From Hymenobacter cheonanensis (lineage in GTDB: Bacteria; Bacteroidota; Bacteroidia; Cytophagales; Hymenobacteraceae), in contig NZ_JAUQSW010000012.1 in assembly GCF_030581075.1 (NCBI RefSeq), positions 124,001 through 188,000 on the forward strand: DNA of 64,000 nt, in the 5' to 3' direction. The notes beneath the pieces were generated by a model. The model was given only the letters and a program-made list of their open reading frames with translations, made no database searches and was not told where the DNA came from. This document shows positions 55,001-62,498 of this stretch, piece after piece. Within the stretch, counting starts at the first letter, position 1. Every line of letters starts with the position of its first letter. The translations under genes were made by a program, and so were the position numbers.

Positions 55001-55246
55001 GGTGTAGGGCCCGCCTACGCGCATACCCTGGATGTTGTAGCGGCCGTCGGCGTTGGTGCCCACGCCATACTGCGTGTTGGTCGGCGTGTGGATGGCTAGC
55101 ACCGTTGCGCCCGGCAGTGGCTCACCCTTGGCGTCGGTAACAGCCCCGTTGAGCGAGGCCGTGGTAGCACCCTGCCCCCAGCCCAGATGGGCCGTCAGCA
55201 GGAGCAGCAAGAGCAGTGAAAAGTGGCGTAAACTTAAATTTCTCAT
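52067..55246 (-). CDS. TonB-dependent receptor, Oar-like
   Basis: 1059 residues from the ATG at 55246 (MRNLSLRHFSLLLLLLLTAHLGWGQ, signal peptide). Next comes a carboxypeptidase-like regulatory domain (GAVTDAKGEPLPGATVLAIHTP...GTNADGRYNIQGMRVGGPY), then a plug (VVVTGRADPVI...INQLPTLNRSLTDF, NNITIDGA) and a large beta-barrel ending in an aromatic strand (WQGQLGVRYSFN). Outer-membrane, energised by TonB. No SusD partner is present, so not a glycan-utilisation pair. Closely related in sequence to the receptor at 58091; ligand unknown. Confidence 0.92.
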   Translation of the reverse strand: MRNLSLRHFSLLLLLLLTAHLGWGQGATTASLNGAVTDAKGEPLPGATVLAIHTPTNTQYGVGTNADGRYNIQGMRVGGPYTIRVSFVGYQDVTKTGIVLALGETLRLDIPLSSSATELGNVVVTGRADPVINAGRTGAETNVSRAQINQLPTLNRSLTDFTRLTPQAGGGGSSSFGGANNRYNNITIDGAVNNDVFGLASSGTPGGQAGTNPIALDAIEQIQVVLAPYDVTLGSFTGAGVNAITRSGTNDISASIYGFGRNQNSVGKSVTEPRTTADQFYNYQTGFRVGGPIVKDKVFFFLNGEIARVNTPLGYLPGTSASIASPDVINQIRTAAMTARYGNYDPGTVGDVNQLTESNKIFGRLDFNLSENNTLTIRHNFVKAFTDNITRSINSVRFSNNAYRFSNLTNSTVAELNSRFSGGFSNKLILTYTAIRDTRDVVGAPGPAYQISEGGVTYSLGQERSSVANQLDQDIIEVTDNLTKSLGKHTITLGTHNEGFKFRNLFLNNGAGYYTFSSLLNFQNGNATQVQASYPTADGGEAKFKAAQLGFYAQDEYTPTENLRLTLGMRIDVPVFFDKPGNNEGVATQFGQQYHTSNTPNGQVLYSPRIGFNWDVNNDSKVQLRGGTGIFSGRVPFVWISNSYTNSGLIQGSVNQSATGTGANTQYLPVYTNINDIATKFSPVTTTQINLVSDNFKLPQVWRSNLAVDFRLPGDIVATLEGIYSKTINDIYYKDINLTAPVGRLAGPDQRPIYAATTAARRVNGSYTNVYLLDNTSQGYRYNATAQLQKRFTNGLNTTVAYTYGVSKEINSGTSSTASSNYGFNQVAYDPNNPELGYSRNDQRHRIIASTGYTFHYANNNLATTLSVFYEGLSGQPLTYIYGQSTDVNRDGNTGNDLLYVPTNALDPNQIRLVTTTTGGVTYTAAQQAIDLENFINNDPYLASHRGQVVERFGARLPWTHEVDIRVAQDFAFTAGGKRNSIQITFDIFNVGNLLNNNWGRQYVVNNNAFELLKVESTNVNAQPTFSLPKAYGDAGIPYGIAAFNSRWQGQLGVRYSFN

Positions 55247-55289
55247 AAAATGAAAAAAAGTGAAAAGGCTCACACGTGCCAATATGCTG

Positions 55290-55297
55290 CAAAGGTA
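55290..55297 (-). promoter_or_regulatory. -7 element TACCTTTG of the first receptor gene
   Basis: Exact TAnnTTTG on the minus strand, 43 bp before the ATG. The interval 55298-55500 holds no gene. Confidence 0.55.
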
Positions 55298-55508
55298 AAT
55301 CAGCAGGGGCTAGCCCGCGTCTTTTCGTCATCAGAACCTCACCAATCAAGCGGCTGGAGCCGGCCGCCACTTACCCGGGCCTTCATCAGGTAGCGCACAG
55401 AAAGCGCGCACCTTAGCCCAGCGCTTTCACCCCCTTTTTTGCACCGAATTTTCTCTGGCGGGGCCCGGCGCGCGTGGCGAGGGCTAAGTAGCCCGGGCCG
55501 GGGCAATA

Positions 55509-55544
55509 TAAAAAAACCGGGGCCGGAATTGCTTCCGGCCCCGG
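55509..55544 (-). terminator. Terminator of the receptor relic
   Basis: CCGGGGCCGGAA and TTCCGGCCCCGG form the stem; the A run at 55511-55516 is a T run on the minus strand. It sits 34 bp after the relic's stop codon. Confidence 0.8.
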
Positions 55545-55577
55545 CTTCGGGCAAGCTGAGCGCCGAGGCGCGCGGCC

Positions 55578-55790
55578 TTAGTTGCAGTTGCAGCGCACGC
55601 CCAGCTGCAGCTGCCAGCGCGAGGCCGGGGTATTCGCATCGTTGCGGAACGTGATGGGTAGCGTTTGGACCCAATACAGAGGTAATTTCTGCGCAGCTAC
55701 TACACAATTATTTTCCAACGCATAGCCCGTATCGACTATGTAAACCAGCTTCCGGCAAAGCACTTCACACTCAATAAATTCGCTAGCCAT
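55578..55790 (-). pseudogene. C-terminal relic of a third Oar-like TonB-dependent receptor
   Basis: The last ~30 codons of this 70-codon frame (VQTLPITFRNDANTPASRWQ, then LQLGVRCNCN) match the C-terminus of the receptor at 58091 (AQTLNTTFRNDVTTLNSRWQ, MQLGVRYIFN), and the DNA is similar from 55578 to about 55673. The terminal aromatic residue needed for barrel insertion is lost. Upstream of 55673 the similarity stops and the sequence becomes AT-rich, with no barrel. A frame opens at ATG 55790, so a short hybrid peptide could still be made, but the receptor is gone. Confidence 0.75.
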
Positions 55791-55843
55791 AATTTAAAAA
55801 TTTATTAACATTATCATTAAAAAACCCAAGCATTCATTTTACT

Positions 55844-55851
55844 TATATTTG
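55844..55851 (+). promoter_or_regulatory. -7 element TATATTTG of the T9SS cargo gene
   Basis: Exact TAnnTTTG in an AT-rich stretch, 51 bp before the ATG at 55902. Confidence 0.55.
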
Positions 55852-55901
55852 TAACGGATAAGGCCTTATATCCATTTTTTCCATCCTTTCCTTTTCCTCA
55901 T

Positions 55902-57698
55902 ATGATTCGTTTTTTTCTCTGCTTGTTACTAGCCGGCTGGTCGACGCTTGCGTTCGGCCAAAACAACCCTGCCACGCATCGTTACCTGCCTCCGGCCGAT
56001 GCAAACCTTGACCCTAACTGGGACTGGACGCTACCAGCCAATACTATCCCGAATGGCTACACCGTATTCTTCAACGCTGCGGCCACTACGCAAAGCACCA
56101 ACGTCCAACTGCCTTTCAATTCCAGTGGTCACCCCCTAGCCGATGCTATTTCGCATTCTGCCAAAGACATGTATCCGGAAGACGGGTGGATGCTGGTTTA
56201 CCGGGATTTTGGTACCGCCGGCGCCGCTATTCAGCCGAAGCTTCCCTTCTTCGTACTCTACAATAAATACCGCGGTAAGCTCCGGGTAATGGTTTATAAC
56301 GGTACGGGAGCATCGTACACCTCCTACCGGATGAGCTTATCGTTCCGCTCTTCTTCTCCTAAGGCGGGGCTGCTTACGTTCACCTCCGCTAGCCAGACCA
56401 CCCTTGAGAATTACAACAAGCTCAATCCGAACGACAACCAGCAGATTGACCGCTTTTTTGGCGCTACCACCCCCAATCAGGGCTGGTTCTATGGCGACTT
56501 TACGCTTTTTGGCTACGACCCAAATCTGAGCCCTGATGCCATCATGCACATAGAGATTACCAATGTCAATCGCACTGACCTGACGCTGAAATCAACTAAG
56601 TTCACGCTTGACGAGGTGCTGCAGAACGACAGCCCCGGTGGCACCGGGGTAGCTACGGGGGCGAAGTTTTTTCACGGCGTAGAAGATATTCGCAAGGCGG
56701 CCTCCGAGACAACAACCCTGGGTACAATCGCTAAATCTACTACCCTCTCCATTGTTCCGTATATCGGGTCCCTTATGGACATCATAGGGCTCTTTATTGG
56801 CGGACAGGATGCTGCTTCTCCGCGCGAGCCTATTCAATTTAGTGGGGTGCTGGAAATGTCAGGCGACGCTACTACGAATTTCCCTTTCTGGGCCGAAGAC
56901 TTTGCGCTGAACCAGAACAAGACGAACACCCCCGAAGTATACCGGCCCGTTCAGCCAATTCCGTGGGGCGTGTTCAATCTGGATGGCCGTCCATCTTACC
57001 ACGTTGTTCAAGACCGTTCGGGTTGCGAATATGACTCGTACTATGGCACTAACTTCTGCTGGGACGATTATACGGTGGGCATTGACAACCCCGTAACCTA
57101 TAAATTCAACCCCTCCCCACTTCTTGGCATGACCTTAACAAAAGTGGAAATGCGCACCAATACTATGTCGGACTTCGTTCCGGTGAGCGACTTTGATGGC
57201 TATGTGTTCAGTTATTATTATGACCCGAGAGGCATTTATAACTACACTATTCCGCAGGCCGTCTACTTAAAGCTAACTTTTCATATTACGAATCCCGTTC
57301 GTAATTCGGACCCCAACATTGTCGTTTTTAAAAACCTAGGGGCTTGCTACAGCCAGTACGGGCAAGTAAGCGATTGTAGCGCCTCTGGCCAGCGCCTGGC
57401 AAAATCGACAACCCCGGTGAAACCCTCACTCCGCAACACGGACCTGACTATTGCGCCGAATCCGGCCGCGGAAAAGACTTCTTTCACCTTTGTCAATACT
57501 ACGGCCGGGCCAGTGCAGGTGAGCATCCTCAACATGCTAGGGCAGCAAGTATGGCACAAGAGCAGCGTTATGGAAGCCGGAACTATTCATTATATCTGGG
57601 ATAACAGGAACACCCCGGCAAAGCTTGCTCCGGGCACCTATCTAATCAATGTGCAAACCACGGATTGGCATCAAGCCAAACGCCTGGTGATTGAATAA
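55902..57698 (+). CDS. T9SS cargo protein of unknown function
   Basis: 598 residues. Signal peptide MIRFFLCLLLAGWSTLAFGQ; C-terminal ~75 residues are a type-A T9SS sorting domain (LTIAPNPAAEKTSFTFVN...VSILNMLGQQVWHKSS...LAPGTYLINVQT). Between them: an N-terminal beta domain (GYTVFFNAAATTQSTNVQL...LRVMVYNGTGASYTSY), a hydrophobic helix (IAKSTTLSIVPYIGSLMDIIGLFIGG) reminiscent of a membrane-active or pore segment, and a beta-rich C-half with Cys pairs. Not recognised. Composition is distinctly more AT-rich than the window, and it sits between receptor genes, so recent acquisition is likely. Confidence 0.75.
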   Translation: MIRFFLCLLLAGWSTLAFGQNNPATHRYLPPADANLDPNWDWTLPANTIPNGYTVFFNAAATTQSTNVQLPFNSSGHPLADAISHSAKDMYPEDGWMLVYRDFGTAGAAIQPKLPFFVLYNKYRGKLRVMVYNGTGASYTSYRMSLSFRSSSPKAGLLTFTSASQTTLENYNKLNPNDNQQIDRFFGATTPNQGWFYGDFTLFGYDPNLSPDAIMHIEITNVNRTDLTLKSTKFTLDEVLQNDSPGGTGVATGAKFFHGVEDIRKAASETTTLGTIAKSTTLSIVPYIGSLMDIIGLFIGGQDAASPREPIQFSGVLEMSGDATTNFPFWAEDFALNQNKTNTPEVYRPVQPIPWGVFNLDGRPSYHVVQDRSGCEYDSYYGTNFCWDDYTVGIDNPVTYKFNPSPLLGMTLTKVEMRTNTMSDFVPVSDFDGYVFSYYYDPRGIYNYTIPQAVYLKLTFHITNPVRNSDPNIVVFKNLGACYSQYGQVSDCSASGQRLAKSTTPVKPSLRNTDLTIAPNPAAEKTSFTFVNTTAGPVQVSILNMLGQQVWHKSSVMEAGTIHYIWDNRNTPAKLAPGTYLINVQTTDWHQAKRLVIE

Positions 57699-57717
57699 AA
57701 GGTATTGCTCACGCCTT

Positions 57718-57758
57718 AAAAAACGACCTGGAAATAAATTTCCAGGTCGTTTTTTTTA
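57718..57758. terminator. Terminator of the T9SS cargo gene
   Basis: AAAAAACGACCTGGAAA pairs with TTTCCAGGTCGTTTTTT; perfect stem with T tract. Confidence 0.92.
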
Positions 57759-57824
57759 GCTATTTCGCTTAGGCATCCGCTGGTTTTCAAGTAGATTCAG
57801 CTGTGAGTCCAAGACTTTACCTCG

Positions 57825-57876
57825 AATACTTCCGAAGTATTTGACGCAACAGGTAAATGCCAGCCAATGCGCTGGC
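57825..57876. other. Intergenic palindromes (possible operator or small RNA)
   Basis: In the otherwise empty interval 57760-57970, AATACTTC-C-GAAGTATT (57825-57841) is a 17-nt palindrome and GCCAGC-CAATGC-GCTGGC (57859-57876) a second one. No protein-coding signal is seen here. Confidence 0.35.
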
Positions 57877-57973
57877 AGGAGATAATACCCATAAGCACTT
57901 GCCTGTCAACTACTGTTGCTGAATAAGTAGGAAGACACGTTTTTTTTTGACAAACTGCAATCTGCTGCCCCCA

Positions 57974-58013
57974 TAAAAAATAGCCCCGGCTATTTGAGAG
58001 GCCGGGGCTATTT
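57974..58013 (-). terminator. Terminator of the second receptor gene
   Basis: AAATAGCCCCGGC pairs with GCCGGGGCTATTT; A run on the left gives a T run on the minus strand. Confidence 0.9.
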
Positions 58014-58090
58014 GTAATCGCTAGGGGCTTCAGCGCTGAGTTATACTAGTATCTGGCAAGAATGCACCTGCACACTCGGCCAAACAAAGC

Positions 58091-61000
58091 TTAGTTGAAG
58101 ATGTAGCGCACGCCCAGCTGCATCTGCCAGCGCGAGTTCAGGGTGGTCACGTCGTTGCGGAACGTGGTATTCAGCGTCTGGGCCGGGGTGGTAGCATTCG
58201 GGGCCGAGGCAAACTGATACTGGAACGTGGGGCGGCCCTGGCTGTCGTAGGCCTGGAAGGCCAGCGGCGAGCTGGTGTACTGGAACTGGTAGGTGCCCCA
58301 GTTGCGGTTCAGCATATTGCCGATGTTGAAGATGTCCACGCTCAGCTGCAGCGAGTTGCGGTTCTCACCGATGTTGGTGAAGATATCCTGCAACAGGCGG
58401 AAGTCGACGCGGTGCTGCCAGGGGTTCGAGGCGCCGTTGCGCTCGGCGTACTCGCCGCGGTGCTTGCTCAGGTACTTATCCTGGTTGATGAAGTTGTTGA
58501 GGTCGTTCCACTGCTGGTCGGCGGTGTACACGTAGGCGCCGCTGGGGCTAGCCGTGATGGTGCGGTTTACGAGCACAATCTCGCTCTGGTCGCGCGGGAT
58601 GTACATCAGCTCGTTGCCGTTCACGTTGTCGCCGTTCATGTCGCCGCTGTAGGTGTAGGAGAAGCGGCCGGCCGGGGCACCTTCGTAGAACAGCGAGATG
58701 CTGGTGGCCAGGTGGCCGATGTACTCCTTGCGGTAGGCCAGCGAACCGATAACGCGGTGCTGCACCAGGTACTGCGAGTAGCCTAGCACGTCGGCGTTGG
58801 GGTCGCCCGATACGGGGCGGCCGGCCCAGCTCGACTGCGCCACCGAGCCGCCGTCGTTCACCGAGCGCGAGTCGGAGTAGGTGTAGGCCGCCATGGCGAA
58901 GAGGCCGTTGCTGAAGTTTTTCTGCAGCTGGGCCGTTACGCTGTACGAGTAGCCTTTGTCTGTGTTGTTCAGCAAGATGGCATCCGTGATGTTGGGCTGG
59001 GCCAGCGTGTTGCCGCTGGCCCCGTTGGCCAGGGTAATGGGGCCGTAGATACGGTTGTTCTTGGTGGTCGGAATACCGGCCGCGTTCGTATTGTAGAAAA
59101 TCGGGCGGGTATCGGCGCCTTTGGCCGTCACGGTCGAGGATGGCAGGTTCACGTTCTGGAAATACACGGCATTGAGGTCACGCGTGTAAATGCCTTCCAG
59201 CGTAGCCACTAGCCCACCGGGCAGCTCATGGTCGATGGCCAGGTTGTTGCGGAATACCTGGGGGAACTTGAATTCGCGCGACGTGAAGGCCACGTTGTAA
59301 GTAGTGTTCGGGCCCGCCGCCTTCAGCTGGTTGCGATAGTAGTCCACATTGGGGTTGAAGGCGTAGCCGGCCGCCGTGGGGCCCTGCACGTCAATCGAGC
59401 CAAACTGCACGCCGTTGTTGCCGGCCTGGTTCGACACCCACACAAACGGAATGCGGCCAGTGAAAACGCCCGAGCCCCCGCGCAGCTGCGTGCGCTTGTC
59501 GTCGTTCACATCCCAGTTGAAGCCAATGCGGGGCGAGAAGAGCGGCGTCCGCTTGGGCAGCTGGCTGGTATTGATGCGGATGTCGTCGCGGAAATTGAGC
59601 CCCGGATAAGGCGAGCCGGTGAGCGGGTTGAGGCCGCCGCCGCTGAGCGGATAGTTTTGCTCGATGGACGAATACACAATCGGCAGGTCGCCGCGGATGC
59701 CGTAGGTCAGCTTGAAGTTGCTGATGGGCGACCACTCGTCCTGGATGTAAAGGCCAATCTGGGCGGCCTTGGTCACGGCAAAGGGAAACGAGCCATCGGC
59801 CGTGGCCGCGTAGCGCACCTGGTAGCGCTGGGCCGAGCGCAGGCCATCGGTGGCCGTGCGGGCCGTCAGGGTCCCGCCCGAGTAGTTGTAGCCGTAGGGC
59901 GCATCGGTGGTGGCGGCCGAGGCGTAGAAGTCCTGCAGCGAGTTATACACGAACGCACCGTAGTACTGCGGGGCAAAGCCGTTGCTGTACTTATACAGCT
60001 CGTTGTAGGTACCAATCGTCACGTTGTGCTTGCCGAGGTAAGCCGTGAAGTTGTCGCCAAACTGGTAGGTATCCGAGTTCAGGATGTTGAAGGCCGAGAA
60101 GGGCTCGTAGCCAAACGAGGTAAGCTCCTGGGCGGCCGTCTGGTTGGCGTTCACGGCGCTCAGCGTCGTCGAGTTGCCGATGTCAACGAGCGGGAACAGC
60201 GGGATGCTGCCGCCGCCGACGCTCTCGCGGAAGTCGCGGTTGGCGAGGTAGCCGGCCGTCAGGTTGTTCGAGAAGCGGGCGCCAAACGTGCTGTTCAGCT
60301 CGGCGATAAACGAGTTCAGGTTGTTGTTGATGCGGTAGTAGGGCGAGAGGAACGGCAGGCCGATAATGGACTGCGCGCGGCCGTTGCTGCCAATGGCGCC
60401 CGAGGGGCTAGGGGCCACATCGCGGTACGACTTCAGGTAGTTGTACTTGATGTTGAAGCGGTGGTTCTGGCTGATGTTCCAGTCGAGCTTGGCCGTAAGC
60501 TTATCGCTGTTCGAGGCCAGGGTGTAGCCTTCGTAGGGGCCCGGGTTGTAGCCGTACTTGGTAACCAAGAAGTTGCTGAGCACATCCAGGTCCGAGGCCA
60601 GGATGTTGGACACCGTGGGGCCGGTCACGCCGCGGTTGGCGGTGTAGTTGCCCGTGGGCGGGTCGTTGCGGCGCTCGCGCTCGGCGTTTACAAAGAAGAA
60701 CAGCTTGTCCTTGATGATGGGGCCGCCGAAGCGGAAGCCCACGTTGTAGAGGTTAAACGTGGCGATAGGCGAGTTGCTGTCCTGCACTTTTTTGCCCACA
60801 AAGTCCTGGTTGCGGTAGAAGCCATAAACTGAGGCCGAGAATTTATTGGTGCCCGAGCGGGTCACGGCGTTTACGCCGGCACCCGTAAACGAGCCCTGAC
60901 GCACGTCGAAGGGCGCAATGCTCACCTGAATCTGGTCGATGGCATCGAGCGAGATGGGCTGCGCGTTGGCCTGGCCCCCAATGGTGCCCGACAAGCCGAA

Positions 61001-61579
61001 GGAGTTATTGAAGATAGCCCCGTCGATGGTAATGTTGTTGTAGAGGTTATTGCGGCCCGCAAAGCCACCGCCGCCGCTAGCCTGCGGCGTGAGGCGGGTG
61101 TAGTCGCTGAGCGAGCGGTTGATGGTAGGCAGGCGCTCAATCTGGGCACGCTGAATGGTGGTGGCCGCGCCCGTGCGGTCAGCGTTGATGACCGGGTTCT
61201 GGCGGCCGGTCACGGTCACCTCGTTGAGCTGCGTCGAGCCCTCGCCCAGCTTAGCGTCGAGGCGGAAGTTCTCGGCCAGGGTCAGGTTGATGCCCGTGCG
61301 GGTAAAATCCTGGTAGCCCACAAACGTCACCTTCACGGTGTAGGGCCCGCCCACGCGCATGTTCTGGATGTTGAAGCGGCCGTCGGCGTTGGTTGGGGCC
61401 ACATACTGGGTGTTGGTGGGCGTGTGCACGGCAATGACCGTGGCACCCGGCAGCTCCTGGCCCTTGCTGTCGGTGATGGTGCCGCTCATGGCGGCCGTGG
61501 TTGCCCCCTGGCCCCAGCCCAGGTGGGCTGTGAGCAGCAGCAACGCCAGCACAATCGCGTGTCGTAGGTATAACTTCAT
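58091..61579 (-). CDS. TonB-dependent receptor, Oar-like
   Basis: 1162 residues. Signal peptide (MKLYLRHAIVLALLLLTAHLGWGQ), carboxypeptidase-like domain (GTITDSKGQELPGATVIAVH...NADGRFNIQNMRVGGPY), plug (NEVTVTGRQNPVINAD, IERLPTINRSLSDY, NNITIDGAIF), and a long barrel closing with NSRWQMQLGVRYIFN. Its first ~200 residues closely match the receptor at 52067, so the two are paralogues; the barrel has longer extracellular loops. No SusD-like gene. Ligand unknown. Minus-strand -7 element at 61623. Confidence 0.92.
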   Translation of the reverse strand: MKLYLRHAIVLALLLLTAHLGWGQGATTAAMSGTITDSKGQELPGATVIAVHTPTNTQYVAPTNADGRFNIQNMRVGGPYTVKVTFVGYQDFTRTGINLTLAENFRLDAKLGEGSTQLNEVTVTGRQNPVINADRTGAATTIQRAQIERLPTINRSLSDYTRLTPQASGGGGFAGRNNLYNNITIDGAIFNNSFGLSGTIGGQANAQPISLDAIDQIQVSIAPFDVRQGSFTGAGVNAVTRSGTNKFSASVYGFYRNQDFVGKKVQDSNSPIATFNLYNVGFRFGGPIIKDKLFFFVNAERERRNDPPTGNYTANRGVTGPTVSNILASDLDVLSNFLVTKYGYNPGPYEGYTLASNSDKLTAKLDWNISQNHRFNIKYNYLKSYRDVAPSPSGAIGSNGRAQSIIGLPFLSPYYRINNNLNSFIAELNSTFGARFSNNLTAGYLANRDFRESVGGGSIPLFPLVDIGNSTTLSAVNANQTAAQELTSFGYEPFSAFNILNSDTYQFGDNFTAYLGKHNVTIGTYNELYKYSNGFAPQYYGAFVYNSLQDFYASAATTDAPYGYNYSGGTLTARTATDGLRSAQRYQVRYAATADGSFPFAVTKAAQIGLYIQDEWSPISNFKLTYGIRGDLPIVYSSIEQNYPLSGGGLNPLTGSPYPGLNFRDDIRINTSQLPKRTPLFSPRIGFNWDVNDDKRTQLRGGSGVFTGRIPFVWVSNQAGNNGVQFGSIDVQGPTAAGYAFNPNVDYYRNQLKAAGPNTTYNVAFTSREFKFPQVFRNNLAIDHELPGGLVATLEGIYTRDLNAVYFQNVNLPSSTVTAKGADTRPIFYNTNAAGIPTTKNNRIYGPITLANGASGNTLAQPNITDAILLNNTDKGYSYSVTAQLQKNFSNGLFAMAAYTYSDSRSVNDGGSVAQSSWAGRPVSGDPNADVLGYSQYLVQHRVIGSLAYRKEYIGHLATSISLFYEGAPAGRFSYTYSGDMNGDNVNGNELMYIPRDQSEIVLVNRTITASPSGAYVYTADQQWNDLNNFINQDKYLSKHRGEYAERNGASNPWQHRVDFRLLQDIFTNIGENRNSLQLSVDIFNIGNMLNRNWGTYQFQYTSSPLAFQAYDSQGRPTFQYQFASAPNATTPAQTLNTTFRNDVTTLNSRWQMQLGVRYIFN

Positions 61580-61622
61580 AAAGGGAAGAAAAAATGAGAG
61601 AAAAGCGCGACGGGTGGGCCTG

Positions 61623-61630
61623 CAAAGGTA
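61623..61630 (-). promoter_or_regulatory. -7 element TACCTTTG of the second receptor gene
   Basis: Exact TAnnTTTG on the minus strand with TTA at the 19-bp spacing; leader about 37 nt. Confidence 0.6.
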
Positions 61631-61727
61631 CTCCCGGCTTTTAGCTCCCTAACATTACGACAATGTTAAGAATCTCATCAGTAGCCGCTTGGCGCGGCTA
61701 TTTCTTCATCTTTAGCTCATCCTGGCT

Positions 61728-62423
61728 TCACAAACGCGGCCGCACCGCCCGGATAAATCGGCTCAAATAATAATCGGCCTCAAAGCTGTTCTCAATGACG
61801 CCCAGCGAGGTAGAGGCGTGAATAAACTCAACGCCCTCCTCATCTACCACCGTTACCATGCCCACGTGGGTGATAACCTGCGAGCCGGGCGAGGCGCCAA
61901 AAAACAGAAAATCGCCCGGCCGCAGCTCGGTAGGCTTAATGGGGTCGCCCCAGGCCGCCTGCTCGTTGCTGGAGCGCGGAATGGTAACGCCCGCATCGGC
62001 AAAGGAGAGCTGCAACAGCGCCGAGCAGTCCATGCCCAGGCGGGTGGTGCCGCCAAACAGGTAGGGCGTACCCTGGTAGCTGCGGGCATTGTCAATCACG
62101 CTGGCCAGCACGCCGGTGGCGTTGCCGGGCCGAAACGGGCGCTTCACCACCGTTTTGGTGGTAGCCACGCTGCCGCTGCCGGTAGGCGCCGTGGTTTTCA
62201 CCTTGCTTTTGATTGGCGTGCTGCGGCTGCCGCGGGGGCTAGCCACCCGCTCGCCGCGCTTGAGGCGGGCCATGTCGCGGGCCGAGTAGTAGCGGCCGTT
62301 GTGCTGATTGAGCTTGCGCTGGCAGCTGCTGCCCAGCAGCAACAGCACGATTACCAAGCCGTAATAGCTTCGCCAAGCCCTGTGGGCGGCCGGGCGGCGA
62401 AGCGTGGTTTGTGCTTTCGTCAT
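61728..62423 (-). CDS. NlpC/P60 family cell-wall peptidase, lipoprotein
   Basis: 231 residues from the ATG at 62423. Lipobox LLGSSC (Cys34), a basic low-complexity linker, then the NlpC/P60 domain: Cys133 in GMDCSALLQ, His in THVGMVTVV (about 191) and the third polar residue in FIHAST. These enzymes cut peptidoglycan stem peptides in the periplasm. Further ATGs at 62453 and 62504 are less likely because the promoter element at 62460-62467 lies between them. Divergent from the GlcD-type gene. Confidence 0.9.
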   Translation of the reverse strand: MTKAQTTLRRPAAHRAWRSYYGLVIVLLLLGSSCQRKLNQHNGRYYSARDMARLKRGERVASPRGSRSTPIKSKVKTTAPTGSGSVATTKTVVKRPFRPGNATGVLASVIDNARSYQGTPYLFGGTTRLGMDCSALLQLSFADAGVTIPRSSNEQAAWGDPIKPTELRPGDFLFFGASPGSQVITHVGMVTVVDEEGVEFIHASTSLGVIENSFEADYYLSRFIRAVRPRL

Positions 62424-62459
62424 CGGCCGTACCTTCGTTTTCTCACGCTGCATTACTGG

Positions 62460-62467
62460 CAAATATA
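62460..62467 (-). promoter_or_regulatory. -7 element TATATTTG of the NlpC/P60 gene
   Basis: Exact TAnnTTTG on the minus strand, giving a ~30-nt leader to the ATG at 62423. Confidence 0.5.
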
Positions 62468-62498
62468 CTTTGGCGGCCCCTAGCCGTCCTTTTGATTC

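Noticed and set aside
59228..60832. 534-codon open frame on the plus strand
   Set aside because: Mirror of the second receptor gene; Val/Ala/Arg-rich without signal or domain.
52067..61579. Receptor block considered as a polysaccharide utilisation locus
   Set aside because: No SusD-like lipoprotein, glycoside hydrolase or matching regulator is adjacent; the receptors are Oar-like.
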